Assembly: GCF_023151555.2 (NCBI RefSeq)
Contig: NZ_CP100426.1
Span: forward strand, 992,001-1,056,000
Reading direction: 5' to 3'
DNA: 64,000 nt
Source: Photobacterium sp. CCB-ST2H9
GTDB lineage: Bacteria; Pseudomonadota; Gammaproteobacteria; Enterobacterales; Vibrionaceae
Position 1 is the stretch's first letter; each line of letters opens with the position of its first letter. The notes beneath the pieces were generated by a model, which had not been told where the DNA came from, did no database searches, and saw only the letters and a list, made by a program, of their open reading frames with translations. Positions 41,925-50,542 of this stretch are shown here, one piece after another. The translations under genes and the position numbers were made by a program.

Positions 41925-42671
41925 TCACAGGTGGTTGAGGATAATGTATCCACCCAGAACAAAGAGGGACATAAAAAACAGCCGCTGAAAAACAGGGACA
42001 GATAAGCGCTGACGGACCTTTGCACCAATAGCCATACCCGCGAACGCCGGCAGTAAAGCGACGAGAGAAAGACCGCTGGCTGAGAGTGTCAGTATATTTT
42101 GCACCCATAGTCCGAGCATCAGCCCTGCAGAAGAGAAGGTGAACAAAATCCCCATGGCCTGCACCAGTTTTTCTTTGGGCAGCCCAGCTGATTGCAGATA
42201 AAACACCCCGGGCACGGCAGAAGATCCCGTCAGGCCGGTAAAGATGCCATTACAGGTGCCCATTGCCACACCAAACGCCGTCTGCCACTGAGGCCGGACA
42301 GACAAGCGAAAATTCAGCAGCCCGGTCACAGCATACAGGCTCAGCAAAATGCCTAAACAAAGGGACATGTAGCCCGTGTCGATCATCAGCGCCAGCCAGC
42401 ACCCGGCTCCGACTGAAACCGTAGCCGACAGGAAAAACAACCAGTACTCACGGCTGAGCGACCGGGCATGTGGTCCGGTAACAGCCTGATAGATGTTGGT
42501 CAGAAATGCGGGTAAAGCCACCATTGACATTGCGGAATGAATCCCGATCACCGTCGTCAGTAACCCCAGAACAACGGGTGGCAGGCCGAGGCCCACCACA
42601 CCTTTGATCATGCCGGCAAACGCAAAGACCAGCATGATGATTACGATGGTTGTAACATCATATTCCATCAA
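41925..42671 (-). CDS. TauE/SafE-family permease
   Basis: 248 residues, about eight membrane helices, with the two related halves of the TauE/SafE family (GMIKGVVGLGLPPVVLGLL at the N terminus, GICNGIFTGLTGSSAVPGVFYLQ-like in the middle). Members export sulfite, sulfoacetate or other small organic anions. It overlaps the cupin gene by 4 bases and is last in the five-gene cluster from 47087, so it may export the product of that pathway. Confidence 0.8.
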   Translation of the reverse strand: MMEYDVTTIVIIMLVFAFAGMIKGVVGLGLPPVVLGLLTTVIGIHSAMSMVALPAFLTNIYQAVTGPHARSLSREYWLFFLSATVSVGAGCWLALMIDTGYMSLCLGILLSLYAVTGLLNFRLSVRPQWQTAFGVAMGTCNGIFTGLTGSSAVPGVFYLQSAGLPKEKLVQAMGILFTFSSAGLMLGLWVQNILTLSASGLSLVALLPAFAGMAIGAKVRQRLSVPVFQRLFFMSLFVLGGYIILNHL

Positions 42672-43198
42672 ACAATTTCTTCCGGCATCAGAGGGTAAAT
42701 CGCAGCAATGCCCTGCTCTGCAAAGTATCTCAGTGCCGTCACCACATCCCGGTTCTCCTCATCGGTGAGTACCTCAGGTTTGTGCTGTGTAAAGTGATCG
42801 GCCAGCGCCAGGATGTCTGCTTTACGGTCCTCAATGTATACCGGCTTTTCATCCCCGTTTTGCGGTCCCGTTTCCGACAGCAGCGCCTGCATGGCGCGGG
42901 TGTCTTTCACGAACTCGATATCAAAATGACCGAGCTGCATCAGTACATACCGGCTAGCCACTCCCTCCGGGGCACCATTGGCAAATCGGTGTTTTACCTG
43001 AGCCGGGATCTGAAACACTTTTCCCTGAGGCACAATAAACAGCTTTTCGAGCTCAGGCAGTTCAATACGAATGGTACCTTTCGAGCAATAGATCATGTCA
43101 GAGACCGACTGGTGAAAATGATACGGCACCGCCTCATGATCCAGATTAAACAGACTGACGCGAATACCGTCCTGATAATAAAACTCTTTCATTTCCAT
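42668..43198 (-). CDS. Cupin-domain protein
   Basis: 176 residues. The cupin core spans about 18-90 (HEAVPYHFHQSVSDMIYCSKGTI with H27/H29, then IVPQGKVFQIPAQVKHRFAN with H68). The metal site seems usable (two His, then a later His; the usual Glu is not obvious). The C-terminal 80 residues are helical. It could be a dioxygenase, isomerase or sensor. Overlaps the permease gene and lies 17 bases after the FAD enzyme gene. Confidence 0.7.
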   Translation of the reverse strand: MEMKEFYYQDGIRVSLFNLDHEAVPYHFHQSVSDMIYCSKGTIRIELPELEKLFIVPQGKVFQIPAQVKHRFANGAPEGVASRYVLMQLGHFDIEFVKDTRAMQALLSETGPQNGDEKPVYIEDRKADILALADHFTQHKPEVLTDEENRDVVTALRYFAEQGIAAIYPLMPEEIV

Positions 43199-43215
43199 GA
43201 CTGCATTTCCTTAAA

Positions 43216-44958
43216 TTAGTTCTGCCAGGCAGACTCAGCGACCAATGGTGACGATTGACGGGCACAATAGGCAGCCCATTCTTCTGACAACCACATTGCC
43301 GCTTCAACAAACGCGGCTGAAAAATTCCGCTCATTCTGCCAGTAACGGGTCAATACGCCATACGAAGCAATCCATGGTGACGGGACCACCCTGCCGGTTT
43401 CCGGATCCCGGCACATCACGCCATAAGATTCATCGCTGTCGAGCATAATCCCCCCGGTCGAATAATGACCTTCCCGGTTTGCCAGCAGCTCTTCACGTTC
43501 AGCCAGCGCCGACACCAGTCTGGACGGATGCAGGGACAACCGGAAATCCTGTCCGGATGCACGAATTACGGCATCAACCAGCCTTGTGCTCTCCGCGTCT
43601 CCGTCTGTGAAGGTGACTTGATACTGGCCACCATGAGCCACAGGATTACCCGATATCTGGTAGCCCATTTTTACGGATTCCAGCTTTCCGGATTCAAACA
43701 AAGCCAGCAACTTTTCAGCGTTCAGTAAAGGAATCGGTACGGCAATCCGGATAAAGTGCGTGTCCAGCTCCCGGTCATAGATTTCTTTCTCAAACGCATT
43801 CAGATGACGATAGAATTTCATCCGGCGGGCTTTGAGAAGAATTGTATGAACCAGATTATTCTCATGCGGACAGGTCACATCATACCGGAGCTTTTCAAAG
43901 GCATTTTCAAACTTCGGTTCGACAATATCCTGCCAGCCGATCTGACCTGATGTCGCCGCCCTCAGTTCCTGATCAATCATCGACAAAATATCATTCAGGC
44001 CTAATTTTTGACCGAGTACCCGTTCAAGCTCGCCGAAGGTCTCTTCCGTCAGATACTGAAACTGATACTCGACCGACGCGCCCCGAACCGCAGGGAAAAA
44101 ACCGCACCGGCTGCCCGCAACAATCTGAATCTGAGCCTCTGCTTGCGACGGGCTATAGCCTGTGATATGCCCGCTGTCTGAAAAATGGAATGTCCCGGAT
44201 TCGGCCAGCGACATAATGGCATCGATTCCGCTCGGTCCCATCCCTTTGACAAAACACGTCAGGGTTTTGTCCCGGACGGCTTCAGACCACGCCGCCACGC
44301 TGGCCCGGAGTTTTGAATCGGGATAAGGACTGTCAAGAAAGTTCCCGGCAGTCATTTCAGATTCAGTATCCAGCGGCACCCAGTGACCGGTCGAAAGAAG
44401 CAGCTTGTCGATCCCGGTGATGACTTCTCTGCTGCCATCATCCACACGTTCAATCACGAGACTGAACCGCTCTGACTGTCTGTATCCATCGATTGCACAA
44501 TAGCCGTTATAGGATTGAATCCGGATCCCATGACGACGGGCCTTCGAAACTGTTTCCCTGAACCGCTCTTCCAGATAGACCCCAAATAACGCCCGGGGAT
44601 AAAATCCTTCCGGATCCGGTTCCCATGTATCCAGCGGGACACCCGGATGTGTCTCCCGGATCAAAGCCGGAAACTCTGCGGCCAGACGCTGGCGATGCTC
44701 ACCCAGCCAGTCATAAAAATCATCTCCGGCAAGCGACATTTGCCGGGCCTGATTATTACAGAGATGGCCGGGTAACAATTCGTACGGTGCGTATGGATAG
44801 CCGGGACCATTCACCTGACGCGACTCAATAGTCAGAATTTCCACGGATGACACAGGGCGCCGATCTGCGGTCAGGGCATTCACGAGATGAAACAAAGCAG
44901 CCGTACCGGAAAACCCGGTCCCCACAATACACAGCCTTGTTGGATTGACTTCAGACAT
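43216..44958 (-). CDS. FAD/NAD(P)-binding oxidoreductase of a putative biosynthetic cluster
   Basis: 580 residues from the ATG at 44958 (GGGAG 5 bases upstream). N-terminal Rossmann motif LCIVGTGFSGTAALFHL (FAD), then YAPYELLPGHLCNNQ and a second nucleotide-binding region (VKGMGPSGIDAIMSLAESG, about 230-248), as in FAD-NAD(P)-binding proteins related to N-hydroxylating monooxygenases. The C-terminal part has conserved ASGQDF. Likely oxidises an amine or amino acid intermediate made by its neighbours. Confidence 0.7.
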   Translation of the reverse strand: MSEVNPTRLCIVGTGFSGTAALFHLVNALTADRRPVSSVEILTIESRQVNGPGYPYAPYELLPGHLCNNQARQMSLAGDDFYDWLGEHRQRLAAEFPALIRETHPGVPLDTWEPDPEGFYPRALFGVYLEERFRETVSKARRHGIRIQSYNGYCAIDGYRQSERFSLVIERVDDGSREVITGIDKLLLSTGHWVPLDTESEMTAGNFLDSPYPDSKLRASVAAWSEAVRDKTLTCFVKGMGPSGIDAIMSLAESGTFHFSDSGHITGYSPSQAEAQIQIVAGSRCGFFPAVRGASVEYQFQYLTEETFGELERVLGQKLGLNDILSMIDQELRAATSGQIGWQDIVEPKFENAFEKLRYDVTCPHENNLVHTILLKARRMKFYRHLNAFEKEIYDRELDTHFIRIAVPIPLLNAEKLLALFESGKLESVKMGYQISGNPVAHGGQYQVTFTDGDAESTRLVDAVIRASGQDFRLSLHPSRLVSALAEREELLANREGHYSTGGIMLDSDESYGVMCRDPETGRVVPSPWIASYGVLTRYWQNERNFSAAFVEAAMWLSEEWAAYCARQSSPLVAESAWQN

Positions 44959-45019
44959 AATCTCCCTCTTTGAATCATCTCCCGGATGCAACAATACATC
45001 CGGGAGAAACTGCCGGAAT

Positions 45020-46297
45020 CTACAGGCTCAGTAGTGCATCCCTGATCCGCTCTGCTGCTAAATGCAGCGTCGACTCAGATCGCCCCGTATTCAACCGAAT
45101 GAAATGCTTCAACTGAGGTACATTTTCAGCAAAGTGAAGTCCCCCGATCGAAGCCACACGGGCGCGCTCAAGAAGGAATTGTTCAGCGCTGTCATAACCC
45201 AGTTTTTCTATCTTTTCACCGTAACCGGAAAAATCAGCAAAGATGAAAAATCCGCCTTCCGGCACAGGAACGTGAACATGGGGAATTGCATTCAGCGCTT
45301 CGACAAATCCCTGAAGATTCATCCGGGAATTCACCGCCCTGGCCATGGCAACCTCATCCATATATTCCTGCATCGCCTCATGTGTGGCGACCTGAGCATA
45401 GGTCGCAGCAAAAGAGTTCAGATTGACCTGCACTTTCGCCATCATGGCCAGCTTATCCGCCGTGCTGCAGATATAACCGACACGATCACCATGCATGCCA
45501 TACGTCTTCCCAGGTCCGGTGACCAGCGTTGTGCACTCCCGCATTGCATACGACACGCCGTTTTCCAGCGTCACGGTAATATCGGAAATTGTGGCCGGGC
45601 CATCGAGAATATGGGATTCGTACGGACAGTCGAACAACACCTGAACCGGGGGCTGCCCCAGCTCTGCGCGACGCAGATTGTGCCGGGCAATCACTGCAGA
45701 CAGATGGCTCAAATCCTCGCGGCTGTATATTTTGCCGGAAGGGTTCAGACAATCCCCGAGAATGATCATTTTCGTGCGTTCCGTGATGGCCTGATCAAGC
45801 ACTTCAGGACTTAGCGCTTTGTGATAAAAATCGCGGACCAGCACACCTTTCAAGACGCCGCCGTGTAAATCAATCATATCGGCGTAGTGCGGCCAGTTCG
45901 GTAACGGGACAATCACTTCATCTCCCGGGTTCAGCAGCGTGTGAAAAACCACGGTGATTGCACCCTTAATGCCGCCCGGCGTGACCATAATTTCATTGTC
46001 CGGGGAGTAGCGTACCCCTCTGAGCCGGAAAACACGGTCGCTGATCGATTTCCTCAGAAACTCAAACCCGGTCACAGGGGCAAATTCATGAATCGCCCGC
46101 GGCTGTTTCTGAATAAAATGAATGACTGCCTCATTGATACGGTCATCGGCCAGATCATCCAGCGTCCCGATACTGAGGTCGATAACTTCTTCACCCGGAC
46201 GGGCATTGGCATTTAATGCTGCAATTTTTGCCTTGGTTCCGTGTGTCACCGATTCACGTAACTTCATTGCAGAGTCTGAAAAAATGGTCTCAGGCAT
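45020..46297 (-). CDS. PLP-dependent class I/II aminotransferase
   Basis: 425 residues from the ATG at 46297 (GAGGAAA upstream), overlapping the previous stop by 8 bases. Fold type I signs: IDLSIGTL near the start, VTPGGIKGAITVVF (cofactor phosphate loop, about 118), PLPNWPHYADM (stacking), ILGDCLNPSGKIYSREDL (about 200), and GPGKTYGMHGDRVGY (about 265) with the PLP lysine. It is not a close copy of common AspC- or ArgD-type enzymes. Substrate probably an amino acid or keto acid of this cluster. Confidence 0.8.
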   Translation of the reverse strand: MPETIFSDSAMKLRESVTHGTKAKIAALNANARPGEEVIDLSIGTLDDLADDRINEAVIHFIQKQPRAIHEFAPVTGFEFLRKSISDRVFRLRGVRYSPDNEIMVTPGGIKGAITVVFHTLLNPGDEVIVPLPNWPHYADMIDLHGGVLKGVLVRDFYHKALSPEVLDQAITERTKMIILGDCLNPSGKIYSREDLSHLSAVIARHNLRRAELGQPPVQVLFDCPYESHILDGPATISDITVTLENGVSYAMRECTTLVTGPGKTYGMHGDRVGYICSTADKLAMMAKVQVNLNSFAATYAQVATHEAMQEYMDEVAMARAVNSRMNLQGFVEALNAIPHVHVPVPEGGFFIFADFSGYGEKIEKLGYDSAEQFLLERARVASIGGLHFAENVPQLKHFIRLNTGRSESTLHLAAERIRDALLSL

Positions 46298-47087
46298 AAC
46301 TACTTTCCTCTTGAACTGAAACAGGCAACGCATCAAGTTCTGCAGATTTCCGGTACATGGCCAGCCACATCGCCTGCTGTGCTTTAAACATCTCTGTTGC
46401 ACCGTAAATGATTTCATTCAGATCGCTCTGCGTCAGGCAGTTATTCAGCACACAATTTCGCGCATCAGCGGCATGTCTTTCTTCGACGCCGTTGTCGACA
46501 TGAGCGTTGAAATACACCTCAACTTCTTTTTTATATTGCGCCTCATCAAGATGAGTCCGGCTCAGACGGAAAGCTTCCCTGAATGCCGTCAGCATCCGGT
46601 CAGCGTGTGTTTCCAGAGCCATAACAACGCCCAGCATGCGCGGATAGCTGTCTGAAATCAGTGCCTGAATCCGTTCACGATAGGCCAGCGTTTCGGGAAT
46701 AATATCGGGACTGTTTTTCGCATCCTGAACTTTCAGGGGCTCCAGGTTATACTCCCGGGCGCCAAACAGGTTCAGGGCATTTTCCATAAATATTTCATGG
46801 CAGTGGGCTTTATTCCCCATCCCGGTCTCTTCACCCAGAATGTACGAAAACAAAATCAGCGTATCCATATCGTTCACCGCCGCAGAGCGGGCACAAACAT
46901 GGGCGATTCCTTTCACAGTCAGTTCAGTCCGGTAAAAAAAATTGGCCCGGAATAATTCATAAGTGGCAGGCGTCCATGGATACGTTGCCAAATGCTTAAA
47001 ATAGGTATTTTCGAATATCGGATGATTTTCCAGCTCCGTCAGAAAGCTATCCAGCTTCCCGCTCAGTTGATGACTTCCGCTTGACAT
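46290..47087 (-). CDS. Haem-oxygenase-like diiron oxidase (HDO)-type protein
   Basis: 265 residues, all-helical. Candidate metal ligands fit the HDO/iron-containing redox enzyme pattern: E86/E87 with H95/H97 (GEETGMGNKAHCHEIF), E159 with H161 (ALETHADRM), and H196/D198/E202/H205 (YFNAHVDNGVEERHA). Members include CADD, UndA, BesC and SznF-like N-oxygenases, which cleave C-C or C-N bonds or oxidise amines. First gene of the cluster; RBS AGGAG precedes the ATG. Confidence 0.72.
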   Translation of the reverse strand: MSSGSHQLSGKLDSFLTELENHPIFENTYFKHLATYPWTPATYELFRANFFYRTELTVKGIAHVCARSAAVNDMDTLILFSYILGEETGMGNKAHCHEIFMENALNLFGAREYNLEPLKVQDAKNSPDIIPETLAYRERIQALISDSYPRMLGVVMALETHADRMLTAFREAFRLSRTHLDEAQYKKEVEVYFNAHVDNGVEERHAADARNCVLNNCLTQSDLNEIIYGATEMFKAQQAMWLAMYRKSAELDALPVSVQEESSYA

Positions 47088-47830
47088 TGTTTGCTCCTTG
47101 ATTTCACAAGTAGTCGGGCTTGTTATCTATAAACCTCTTATTTCTTTTTGTTAACAAATTGATAATCAGATGCTAACAACACGATACTAACCACAACCAA
47201 AGAGCAGTTAGTTTAATATGCATCACAATTCTTATAATCCCATGGAAATGGCAAACCCAAACTCAGCGAAATTGTGCGGCTGCTCAAAATTCACACACAC
47301 TGCAAATCCCCCCGAGTTCAATCACTATCCGTTAAAATCTTCACCGAACATCAGCAGTAAACGAGAAGGAAATAACAAACAAGCCATTGAAATTAAAGAA
47401 ATTAATATCATGTCATCTAACGTTCTTGCTGAACGAACCTCAGAAATGCGGATATTGCAGGTATGCAGGTATGCAGGTATGCAGGGGCATGCGAAACAAT
47501 GTGACAATAAATCAAATAGGCTGTGCTTACGGAAATTTCAGAACAGAGACATTCAAATACTGCACGAGATGCAGCCAATGATCTGAAAGAAAAGATAATG
47601 AAAAACACGTTCACGATGAGTGGTCAATTATTTATCTTACCACTTTAGGGAATTAAGACTTTCATTTTTTTGGTCTTGCTTCAAACAATTTATTTAATAA
47701 AAAAACGGATATGAACTCATATTGTGATAATAACCATCCTATTTTAAAGTGTTTCTCTGAAACAACGCGCATGGAGGAAAAAACCTCCATTGGCTAGAAC
47801 AAAAACAATATCCGTCAAAGGTTAATATCG
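47088..47830. other. Long intergenic region with palindrome; no convincing gene
   Basis: About 740 bases. A perfect 12-bp palindrome TTTGTTAACAAA (47147-47158), 60 bases upstream of the HDO gene, is a candidate operator. A 122-codon frame from 47218 has poor composition and runs through the octamer repeat, so I do not call it. The last 100 bases hold the promoter and RBS area of the next gene. Confidence 0.5.
47461..47484 (+). repeat. Three tandem copies of GTATGCAG
   Basis: Perfect 8-base unit three times, preceded by a partial unit (TTGCAG). Non-coding; may vary by slippage. Confidence 0.85.
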
Positions 47831-48328
47831 ATGAGTATAACAACACCCAATCAGGTCACGATCAATGACTTGCCTTCTAAAGTAAAAATTACATTACCGG
47901 AAGAGCCGGATTCGGGCGGCGCTTCACTTCTCATGTATCTTGGTATGGGAATATCTATCGTTGGTGTGCTATTCATTCTCTTTGGCCCAAGAGAGATATA
48001 TTACAACGCCTATAAGGGAATGACATTTATCCAGATACTGCAAGCCTACCCTGGTCCAATTGCCAGTGTCGGATTTTTGATTTGTGGTATTGCAAACTAT
48101 GTCTCCAATTCTGCTTTACAAGAATATCAGACCGGTGTCGTTGCATCACTCGAAAGTGCGATTCAAATTACCGACGAAGATATTCCTGAAGGATTCAAGT
48201 TAAGCATTGAACAAAAAGAAGAAGACGACAAAGATGTTTACTATGTCAGCTTAATTGAAGCAACTGATGAGCCGAAATCAGACGAGAGTACTGAGTCAGC
48301 AGCTCTGGAATCAACCGACAAAAAGTAA
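47831..48328 (+). CDS. Small membrane protein, unknown
   Basis: 165 residues. Two membrane helices (about 32-52, LLMYLGMGISIVGVLFILFG, and about 74-91), a periplasmic or cytoplasmic loop between, and a highly acidic C-terminal tail (about 115-165) rich in Glu, Asp and Ser. No family recognised. Transcribed toward the immunity-like genes and closed by its own terminator. May relate to the neighbouring effector locus, but nothing in sequence proves it. Confidence 0.62.
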   Translation: MSITTPNQVTINDLPSKVKITLPEEPDSGGASLLMYLGMGISIVGVLFILFGPREIYYNAYKGMTFIQILQAYPGPIASVGFLICGIANYVSNSALQEYQTGVVASLESAIQITDEDIPEGFKLSIEQKEEDDKDVYYVSLIEATDEPKSDESTESAALESTDKK

Positions 48329-48338
48329 AAACCAAGAT

Positions 48339-48368
48339 AAACTGCGTCTTTTTCTAGGGCGCAGTTTT
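48339..48368 (+). terminator. Terminator of the 165-residue gene
   Basis: Stem AAACTGCG / CGCAGTTT with a 13-base loop, followed by TATATTT, 10 bases after the stop codon. Confidence 0.75.
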
Positions 48369-48544
48369 ATATTTAAAATTCAGCCCCCTTCCTATAAATC
48401 ATATTTACCCCACCAAGAAACAAAGCTCTTAAGAACAATTACCAGCCCCATAACTTACAATATTTACGTGCTTTTTCAGTATATAAGATTTTGTGCTTCC
48501 TGCATTCCAATATATAAACCCTGAATACCTCACTAGTTATGCCA

Positions 48545-48604
48545 TTTTTATTTTTATTTTTATTTTTATTTTTATTTTTATTTTTATTTTTATTTTTATT
48601 TTTA
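48545..48604 (+). repeat. Simple sequence repeat (TTTTTA)10
   Basis: Sixty bases of a pure hexamer repeat in the non-coding gap between the convergent 165-residue gene and the third immunity-like gene. Such tracts change length readily by slippage. Confidence 0.93.
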
Positions 48605-48667
48605 CAACAAAATATCAAATAGACTTGATATCACAAATAATTACCATTAATTCAAATCATTGAAATT

Positions 48668-48695
48668 AATAAGGTAAGCAACCGCTCACCTTATT
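48668..48695 (-). terminator. Hairpin after immunity-like gene 3
   Basis: AATAAGGT / ACCTTATT with extra pairing inside (AAG..CT). Lies 25 bases past the stop; one of three similar hairpins that end the paralogues. Confidence 0.55.
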
Positions 48696-48719
48696 ATAAT
48701 AGTTTAACTTCATTTAAAA

Positions 48720-49541
48720 CTATCTAGGATTGATGTCATCAAATGGCATTCTATCCTGAACATGCCACCAACGGTCAAAAAAACTATCCTCTTTTTTATA
48801 TAAAACATCTAAATCATGATGACCATAATCATTGATGATACCAATCACTTTTTTCAGTTGTTCTGCAGTTAAAATTAAATCATTATATCCATGCGTTTGA
48901 ACTTTATACTTATTATATAAAAACGGCTTTGTGACGATAAGACTATAAATCCCTAACCACGGCCATGCACTTTCTTTAGGCTCGGGTTCAGGAATAGAAC
49001 CTAACTTCAAAAATGAAAGCGATGCCGCACCAGCACCAGCAAAAACCATCGGTCCAGCAACGAATAACAAAATCACTGCAATGGAGAGTCCCCCAATCAT
49101 GCAATATTTTGCCATTTTTTTTCGTCTCTCACTACCAACTTTAACGCCATATGAGTAAAAGCCGGACGCAGTGATTTTCTGATAGTATCTGACAGGAAAC
49201 CACTCAGCACCTAAGATCAACATGACGACAGGAAAAAAAACTAACAACGCTGCAGCTAAAAATGCGTCATATCTTTCAAAAAAAGCACCTGTGATTAGGT
49301 GAAATATAAACAATGGACAAAACAACAATGTGAAAAATGTAAATAGTGGCATTCCCCATTTACCATATCTCCCCCAATAATCAACCTCCCATTCCATGAT
49401 GGCAGGCTCACTCTTTACAATTTCAGCATAAATTTTTGCACACTCTTTTTCTTTATCCAGATAATCTTCGAGATCAACATTTGAATTTATCCTGCATTGA
49501 ACAACCTGGTATATTTGTAAAACGTCTTTAAAATATTTCAT
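48720..49541 (-). CDS. Putative immunity protein, paralogue 3
   Basis: 273 residues with four membrane helices (about 65-85, 95-115, 150-172 and 175-190). A soluble N-terminal helical part carries the KSEPAIMEWEVDYWGR signature shared by the three paralogues. Also shared are AEWFPVRYYQKIT.SGFYSYGVK and the C-terminal soluble domain with LILTAEQ. The variable parts are the first 30 residues and the first two helices. Third of three genes behind a pore-forming-type effector; inner-membrane immunity is the natural reading. Confidence 0.68.
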   Translation of the reverse strand: MKYFKDVLQIYQVVQCRINSNVDLEDYLDKEKECAKIYAEIVKSEPAIMEWEVDYWGRYGKWGMPLFTFFTLLFCPLFIFHLITGAFFERYDAFLAAALLVFFPVVMLILGAEWFPVRYYQKITASGFYSYGVKVGSERRKKMAKYCMIGGLSIAVILLFVAGPMVFAGAGAASLSFLKLGSIPEPEPKESAWPWLGIYSLIVTKPFLYNKYKVQTHGYNDLILTAEQLKKVIGIINDYGHHDLDVLYKKEDSFFDRWWHVQDRMPFDDINPR

Positions 49542-49590
49542 TGTCTAAAGTTTCAAAATCACCCAATCAGTCCTCCCCCAATTAAAAAGG

Positions 49591-49614
49591 AAAGATGAGA
49601 ACTAACTCATCTTT
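49591..49614 (-). terminator. Hairpin after immunity-like gene 2
   Basis: AAAGATGAG / CTCATCTTT with a short loop, 9 bases past the stop. It resembles the hairpins after paralogues 1 and 3. Confidence 0.6.
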
Positions 49615-49622
49615 TCAATAAA

Positions 49623-50432
49623 TTAAAAGTCGTCTCTAAATGGCATTGTGTTTTGGTGATCATTCCATCGATCAAAAAAACTATCATCCATTTTATCAAT
49701 GATATCGAGTTTATGTTGACCGTAATAATCAACGATATTTTTCACTTCTTCAATTTGCTCTTTAGTTAAAATGAGGTAATTCTTTCCATGTGTTCGAACT
49801 TTATATTTATCGTATAAAAAAGGTTTGCGCTCCTTAATGACACTATACACACCTAACCATGGCCAGGCACTTTCTTCAGGCTTTTGCTCAGGAATAGAAC
49901 CCAACTTAAAAAATGAAAGTGAAGCAGCACCAGCGCCAACAAATACCATTGGTCCGGCAACAAATAAAAGGATGACAGCTATTGAAAGCCCACCGATTAC
50001 GCAGTACTTCGCCATCTTTTGACGTCGTTCACTTCCCATCTTAACGCCATATGAATAAAATCCTGATGGTGTTATTTTTTGATAGTATCGTACTGGGAAC
50101 CATTCAGCACCGAGCACCATGATCAAGATTGGTAATGGCACAACAAAAAATCCCATAAACATAATTTCATATATATCATCTTGATCTCCAGCCAACCAAT
50201 ATAGTGGAAAGAATGGAACAAAGGTAAAAGCAAAAAAAACAAATACTGGTAAACCCCATTTACCAAATCGGCCCCAATAGTCGACTTCCCACTCTAAAAT
50301 TGCAGGTTCACTCTTTACAATCTTTGCATATATTTCTCTACACTTATCTTGCCGGTGTCCCCAGTGTTCTAGCTCTGTGTCAGTGTTGAGTTGTCGCTGA
50401 ACCTGTTGGTATCTTTTTTTAATGTGTTCCAT
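49623..50432 (-). CDS. Putative immunity protein, paralogue 2
   Basis: 269 residues, same layout as paralogues 1 and 3: N-terminal soluble helix, EPAILEWEVDYWGRFGKWG, two helices, AEWFPVRYYQKITPSGFYSYGVK, two more helices (GGLSIAVILLFVAGPMVF), then a soluble C-terminal domain ending FDRWNDHQNTMPF. 110 bases separate it from paralogue 1. Membrane helices 1-2 differ most from the others, which may set specificity. Confidence 0.68.
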   Translation of the reverse strand: MEHIKKRYQQVQRQLNTDTELEHWGHRQDKCREIYAKIVKSEPAILEWEVDYWGRFGKWGLPVFVFFAFTFVPFFPLYWLAGDQDDIYEIMFMGFFVVPLPILIMVLGAEWFPVRYYQKITPSGFYSYGVKMGSERRQKMAKYCVIGGLSIAVILLFVAGPMVFVGAGAASLSFFKLGSIPEQKPEESAWPWLGVYSVIKERKPFLYDKYKVRTHGKNYLILTKEQIEEVKNIVDYYGQHKLDIIDKMDDSFFDRWNDHQNTMPFRDDF

Positions 50433-50513
50433 GAAACGACTTAATAGCTTTCCAACCTATACTCTTTATGGCGGACATTGACGTGATCTGATTAAGCCAA
50501 CGAATCAAATTAT

Positions 50514-50534
50514 AAGGTGAGTTTAACTCACCTT
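50514..50534 (-). terminator. Hairpin after immunity-like gene 1
   Basis: Perfect 10-bp stem AAGGTGAGTT / AACTCACCTT around a single T, 8 bases past the stop. Confidence 0.6.
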
Positions 50535-50542
50535 GTAATAAT

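Noticed and set aside
47218..47586. 122-codon frame in the gap before the 165-residue gene
   Set aside because: Runs through a tandem octamer repeat, unnatural composition and no homology signal.
48545..48604. CRISPR-like or origin-like repeat
   Set aside because: A pure hexamer tract without spacers or initiator boxes; it is a simple sequence repeat.
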